A stretch of 64,000 nt of DNA, taken from positions 188,312,564 to 188,376,563 of the forward strand of contig CM054112.1 in the NCBI GenBank assembly GCA_028673005.1. Reading direction: 5' to 3'. The stretch's first letter is position 1. The number at the start of each line of letters is the position of its first letter. Made by a program: the position numbers and the translations under genes. Positions 59,545-64,000 of the stretch are shown piece after piece. A model generated the notes under the pieces. The model was given only the letters and a program-made list of their open reading frames with translations, had not been told where the DNA came from and did not search any database. Origin of the DNA: Tanypteryx hageni (lineage: Eukaryota > Arthropoda > Insecta > Odonata > Petaluridae).

Positions 59545-59880
59545 CTTTCTCTCTCTCTCTCGCTCTCTCCAGCCTCTTAGGCATTTCGCAAGTGTAGAAG
59601 AGAGAGAGAAGGCGCTATGGAAAGAGAGAAAGGAATGTCCCTTTGACCCTCTCTCAACTTTGGCGCCTATGACTAATCTCCAGAAACCAACGGCATCTCT
59701 CAATAAGGGAGGGCAGGAACCTCTCCCCTCCTCCTTTCTCCTATTTTCCCTCTCTCTTCCCCTTCCTCATTCCCTTTCCTTCTCCTCCTTCCTCCCCCCC
59801 TTCCTCCCCCTCCACCCCCCCCCCCATTCCTCCTCCCCCTTTTCCTCCCTTTCGTCCCTCGCGCCCCTCGAAAAACCAGA
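59545..59880. repeat. CT tract with G-quadruplex-prone minus strand
   Basis: CT runs lie at about 59548-59570. From 59730 to 59870 the plus strand is C/T-rich with a run of about 13 C (59812-59824). The minus strand therefore carries several clustered G runs of four or more. Confidence 0.7.
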
Positions 59881-61817
59881 ATGCCCCAACACGAGCTTTT
59901 TTTACGCGGTTTGGCAACGTCGCGGATGGCTTCCCTTTTGTGATTCTCCGGTGGCTTGCCAATTTGAATCGCCTCCTCTTCATACTGTTCGAATCGTCAA
60001 CTCGGTTGCATTTATTCGCGGTTGATTAAACCGTGAACCGGTCTTCTCTGGTTTGAGGTTTTTGTGAAATTTTTCCGCAGGTCTTTTGCCGTCTCTCCGA
60101 AATATTCGGGAATTTTTTCGTCTATTAATTGTCGGTGGTTGGACCAAATGTTTTCTGGACTGGCGCTATGTGAACATTGATATTAGAGTAAACCCGTCCC
60201 TCGATTTGGACTACATGTGTAATTTGTTCAGCGAAACCGTTCAAAATGAGGACGGTTTTTCCGTAGGAACACATGGGATTAAATTGAGCGCCGTCTTGAA
60301 TTCAACATGCAACAATTCAATCAAATTCTATTCAGCATTTCTTCCTTTTATTCTTTCGTATCCTCTCTGTCGAACTGGAACATGCTCAAAGACAGTTTCA
60401 AAACCGTGTCAAAGTGAACTTGATGGCCGTGCAATTCAAGGCATTCCTTAAAAAGAAAACTGCGTTAAATCAAATACGAAATTAAAAATATTTTATATAT
60501 TTGGGGCGATTACTATTTTTTAATTGGTAAATAGCCATAAAAATAATATAATTTATCTAATACAATACATGAGCTGACTTGTATAGGTGGAATATGTTAT
60601 TATCATTAGTCTTCATATTCTCTGCCTTCTTAACCTACGAAAATGTTAATTATTAAAATAATGAAATGAAATTTGAAATCGGAACGCAGAAATGTGTTAA
60701 GATTTAAAGTTTTTTTTTCGAACAAGCGCAGTTTAATAAACGCTTCTAAATAGTCGTGATCATTCATTGGACGGCTCATCGCTATTCTTTTTATGTGAAT
60801 TTGACGTACAATTTCTTTCATGCACCGGATAAGGCTAATTTTCCAAACTTTTATTCGAAAGGGTTATTATTACTGCTCAGAAAATGAAATTTCTTCGATT
60901 GAGTGCTTGCAACATCCCTTTGCAGATAGCCGCGATTAACTCGCAATGGAATCTTTTGTCAAGCCAAGCGTTCGCTTTCGACCGTAGCGAAGCGAACTCT
61001 CTTCACAGCGCGCGTATCGAATCGAAAACCATAAAAGATAATGGGATGTACCTACTTAAGACTCCCAGCAAGGGTCCCCGTTCTAAGCCCAGACCGTTAA
61101 TTGAATAAGGTAACCTTTATCTGATTTTACTGAAATTTAAACCAATTTAATTTTAAGATTTTATTTTTCGTAGTACGAACACTGATATTAGAAACGAACA
61201 TTGATTTTTTTACGTTCATTCGTTCCAAGTTTTTTTATTTGTTGCGCTTTTCACGTCAGCTGTAATTGAGGCGTCCATCATTTTTATCGACAAATGGAGA
61301 AGTATATTACTACTTAAAGTCGCATAGTAATGAGAAATTTGAGGTTTGCTTTTTTTATCTTCGTGTGGTTCTATGTCCTTGACTTGAAATAAGGGTTGGG
61401 TAACTGGAGTGTAGCTGGCGTTATAGTACTTGTATTATACTGTGGATTAACCTGCTCGGTACTCGTTAGAATTATAAGTTTAACAAAATGCTTCACTCCA
61501 ATTTATCAGGTATAATGTAAAATAAACAGAGAATCAAAATTATCGTAAATGGAATTTTAGCGACAAAGGAAATGGTACAAAACTACTACACCGACGTCGC
61601 AGATTCACGTAGTTGATGTCGCATTACCTTCAACATGACTCATCTCAGGAGGACATCGAGATTGGTTTGACGTGATAAATAGTTATCACCAAAATTATAT
61701 ATTAAGTCCTACATATATTTAGCACGTACAGATTCATTCCAGATGCTAAGCGATATAAAATTAAATATGCGATGGTTCTTCTACGAGTCTCACGGAATTT
61801 TTTAGGTTTTAATAACA
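59881..61817. other. Unrecognised DNA with one possible exon
   Basis: At 60061-60080 a T-rich run ends in TTCCGCAG, a good acceptor. The plus-strand frame after it is open for about 120 codons to 60451 (NIREFFRLLIVGGWTKCFLD and on). No donor or family match is apparent. The rest is AT-rich with nothing recognised. Confidence 0.3.
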
Positions 61818-62564
61818 TCTTTACTATAATTCAGAAAGTTTGTTGGTTTGTATACTTGTCCAGCTATACAAATCCACACGGTTGATCCTAGAGCCTCCAA
61901 ACTTGGCATGCTATTGAATAGGACCAAACGGAAGAGCGTAGGTGGGGTTTGAAATCCGTGGGGTCTTTAGAACCTCATGGGTTCCACAGAATAGTATTTC
62001 CATAACATTAACACGGGAGTAATATGGGAATAGGTGTAGTCATTTTGTAATTAGAAAATTAAAATATGAAGTCATTGACCTAGAGTCGTAAAATGAATAC
62101 TGATTTACTCCTAATAGTATTAATGATATTATTCAGGTCATACAATTTCGTCTCTTGATCGAAAACGATCAAAAATTACATTTGAGTACGAAAATTGCAT
62201 GGATTTTTAGGCATTTTCACAATATCAGTTCTAATTGTTGGGGTTAATTTGTTTTCATGTTAATATTAATACTTAAATTGTTTTTAGATTTGCAATGCCA
62301 CCCATAAAAAAACCACGTTTACCTGGCAGCAAATCAGATACGCAAAAGTTGCTTCGAGGGCATCAGAAACATCAGAACTCAAAGAGATACGCTTAGAAAA
62401 ACAGAGATTACGACAAGAAGCAGTTCGAAACTCGTTTCCAAACGATAACAGATAAAGCTTAGCATTTTTTAGTTAGACTATTGTTATAAATTAAAAAATA
62501 TATATATAACCCTCTCATGTGTACACCCCCCCCCCCCCCGCGCAACGCCGGGCAATTCTGCTAG
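61818..62564 (+). mobile_element. Helitron, internally deleted (747 bp)
   Basis: The 5' end TCTTTACTATAATTC follows A and leads into GTTTGTTGGTTTGTA, wording typical of insect Helitrons. The 3' end is CCCGCGCAACGCCGGG (stem CCCG/CGGG), eight bases, then CTAG, followed by T. It thus satisfies the TC...CTAG and A|T rules. A fragment of the Rep/helicase N terminus lies at 62295-62455, and a run of 14 C (62526-62539) leads into the 3' hairpin. The Rep, helicase core and remaining coding region are absent, as in a deletion derivative. Confidence 0.8.
62295..62455 (+). pseudogene. Helitron Rep/helicase N-terminal fragment
   Basis: ATG at 62295 opens MPPIKKPRLPGSKSD, a basic N terminus usual for Helitron replicases. 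After a frame change at about 62342 the text continues as SRASETSELKEIRLEKQRLR and QEAVRNS, the repeated Glu/Arg-rich block that precedes the Rep domain. It stops at 62453-62455. A TTTTTAG lies just before the ATG. No Rep HUH motif or helicase motifs follow. Confidence 0.7.
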
Positions 62565-62737
62565 TTTCTTATATTTCTCAGAAAGAAAAATTATTTCTGC
62601 ATTAATGCTGTATCAATATTTGTATATTCTAATCGCCTATTATAAAATGCGGAGAATAAAACCGATTAAATAAAATTTTGCCGTCATTACTCTTAAGTCA
62701 GTCTGTAGACTTCACTATACTGCAAAGTAAGTATAGA
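62565..62737. other. Short unrecognised spacer
   Basis: AT-rich DNA between the Helitron and the next hAT element. Confidence 0.5.
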
Positions 62738-62745
62738 CTTTAGAG

Positions 62746-63017
62746 CAGTGTTACTCCTTTTTAGAATCACGGCGCCCCTCCCGAGTTTGGCGGTATCACC
62801 CATTACTAATAATCGTGGGTTTTTTATTTTGTTTTTTGGATAAGAAATCAAGTATTTACAGTAGTTTATTCTACTGGTTCTTAAGATATAATCATTGTAA
62901 TTACATATACACGATGCTTGATACATAATTCAATTGGTACTTAAAACTTGGGCGAATAGAAAACTTTTCGCGACATCTCTCGGAATACCTCGGCGGCACC
63001 ACGGTTGAGAAACGCTG
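62746..63017. mobile_element. Non-autonomous hAT element (272 bp)
   Basis: The left end CAGTGTTACTC and the reverse complement of the right end CAGCGTTTCTC match at 9 of 11. Both ends carry CGGCGCC/GGCGGCACC subterminal wording. The flanks are ctttagag (62738-62745) and ctttagac (63018-63025), an 8-bp duplication with one mismatch. There is no coding capacity. Confidence 0.8.
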
Positions 63018-63025
63018 CTTTAGAC

Positions 63026-64000
63026 AGATGTAGCTATGAATGTAAACGTAAGAGGCACTAGACATTATTTTTTCCCTAGTGATAATCTTTCAGCCATAAA
63101 AGTCTACGAATTGAGACGGAAGTCTACTGTCGTTCGAAAGTTTATTAATCCCCGAGGTAACTTCCATTTACGTTCTATTTCGCTGTAAAAACATCACGAA
63201 GGATTTTTTTCTCGGAGAGAAAAAGTTTTAGTTTTTGTAACGCTGAACTAGTTTCGATCGCCCTTAACACGGGCTATAAAAGTCACATTTGCATTTTAAA
63301 GATAAGAAAAGCTCGCGGATACTCCCTTGAGACAAAAGTGACCGGTTGGTCAAGTAATAACTAGGCTATCCACATTTAGAATGGGTGTCCGTGTCAATCG
63401 ATTATCGTATTATCACATACCTGCTAGCAAATGTGTTTCTTGGAAGACCTGGTTTTCGCGAAATTCCGAAAACGTATTATTTAGAGTTTTTCTTTTATTT
63501 CGAATTCTCCTTTCCCCGTCTGGTGTGACCTGTGTTAATTCATCCGCTTTCTCCCGACGTATTTAATTCGATTTTGAGGTCCCTTCCATCCACATGGTGG
63601 TCCCCGGCCTTCCTAATCGGCCATTGGGTCACGACATCCGTACATGGGCAGATCGCATCCTTCACCGGGTTAACAATATTTCCAAAAGAGACTTTAATAT
63701 TCTCTTAATGACCAGTTTGTATCGGAACTGACAATCGGTGGAGAGAATCGCGTCCATCTTTGAGCACTTCCTTATCTGGACGACGGCGGCCTTAATGTAT
63801 CCGCGGTAAGCCCCTCTCCCACCGCCCATTCGATCGTAGACGTCCGAAAAGTGAGGCGAAACTTCTTTCGGCTCTTTTTCTATATCTCCGCTTAAATCTT
63901 CCCTTCTAACAAAAGCCAATCAGTCCCATTTTCACGCGGCGGAACCAAAAAGTGCAGTTAAATTCTCCCTTTTTTTCTTCTCTTTGCGCCCTCTGTATTT
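63026..64000. other. Unrecognised non-coding DNA
   Basis: A GC-richer stretch at 63580-63660 and an 85-codon minus-strand frame (63662-63919) match nothing I know. Confidence 0.35.

Noticed and set aside
59369..60025. 218-codon plus-strand open frame
   Set aside because: Its middle is a C/T tract and the ends match no family; no splice sites or domains support it.
1..64000. CRISPR arrays, prokaryotic operons or viral genes
   Set aside because: No regularly spaced repeats, no packed ORFs and no reverse-transcriptase, capsid or integrase motifs were seen in any frame.

Overview
The window looks like non-coding DNA from a large, repeat-rich arthropod nuclear genome, most likely an insect. I infer this from four things. 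There are many hAT and Helitron DNA transposons. There are tRNA-derived repeats. CpG is not obviously depleted. One degraded copy belongs to a multicopy protein family I know from arthropods. There are no prokaryotic operons, no ribosome-binding-site-led ORFs and no long host ORF. Most open frames here are by-products of polypyrimidine or polypurine tracts. No species call is possible from sequence alone, and no complete host protein-coding gene can be supported. At best there are a few candidate exons; the best has 49 nt at 13749-13797 with a strong acceptor and donor.

Layout. 1-6018: unrecognised DNA with a CT tract, a pogo/Tigger-like MITE (3034-3244) and a possible minus-strand exon near 1.8 kb. 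6027-8217: a full-length but dead hAT element with a broken ZBED5/SCAND3-like transposase. 8.7 kb: a tRNA-like repeat. 9.2-13.7 kb: long pyrimidine tracts and three non-autonomous hAT elements with 8-bp target duplications. 13.7-26.7 kb: the candidate microexon, an alternating purine-pyrimidine block, a GA tract, a 500-N gap beside a CT satellite, and another hAT element. 26722-29084: a Helitron on the minus strand. 31777-32270: two tRNA-Gly-like units inside palindromic arms, the most unusual structure in the window. 33-41 kb: CT/GA tracts with a YY1/PHO-like motif at 40.7 kb, then a hAT element (40964-41454). 44.6-45.6 kb: a CpG-rich block with CTG repeats. 47.6 kb: a hAT element. 49 kb: two 19-bp minisatellites. 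52.4 kb: a second copy of the 25.6 kb hAT family. 53.5-55 kb: a broken multicopy arthropod gene next to an inverted copy of the interior of the 12.7 kb element. 55.7 kb: a possible exon. 56.5 kb: a tRNA-derived SINE-like sequence. 61818-62564: a short Helitron keeping an N-terminal Rep/helicase fragment. 62746-63017: a hAT element.

The recognisable content is almost all mobile DNA. Nine hAT-type insertions can be delimited, most by an exact or near-exact 8-bp duplication. None encodes an intact transposase, so any movement would need enzymes supplied from elsewhere.
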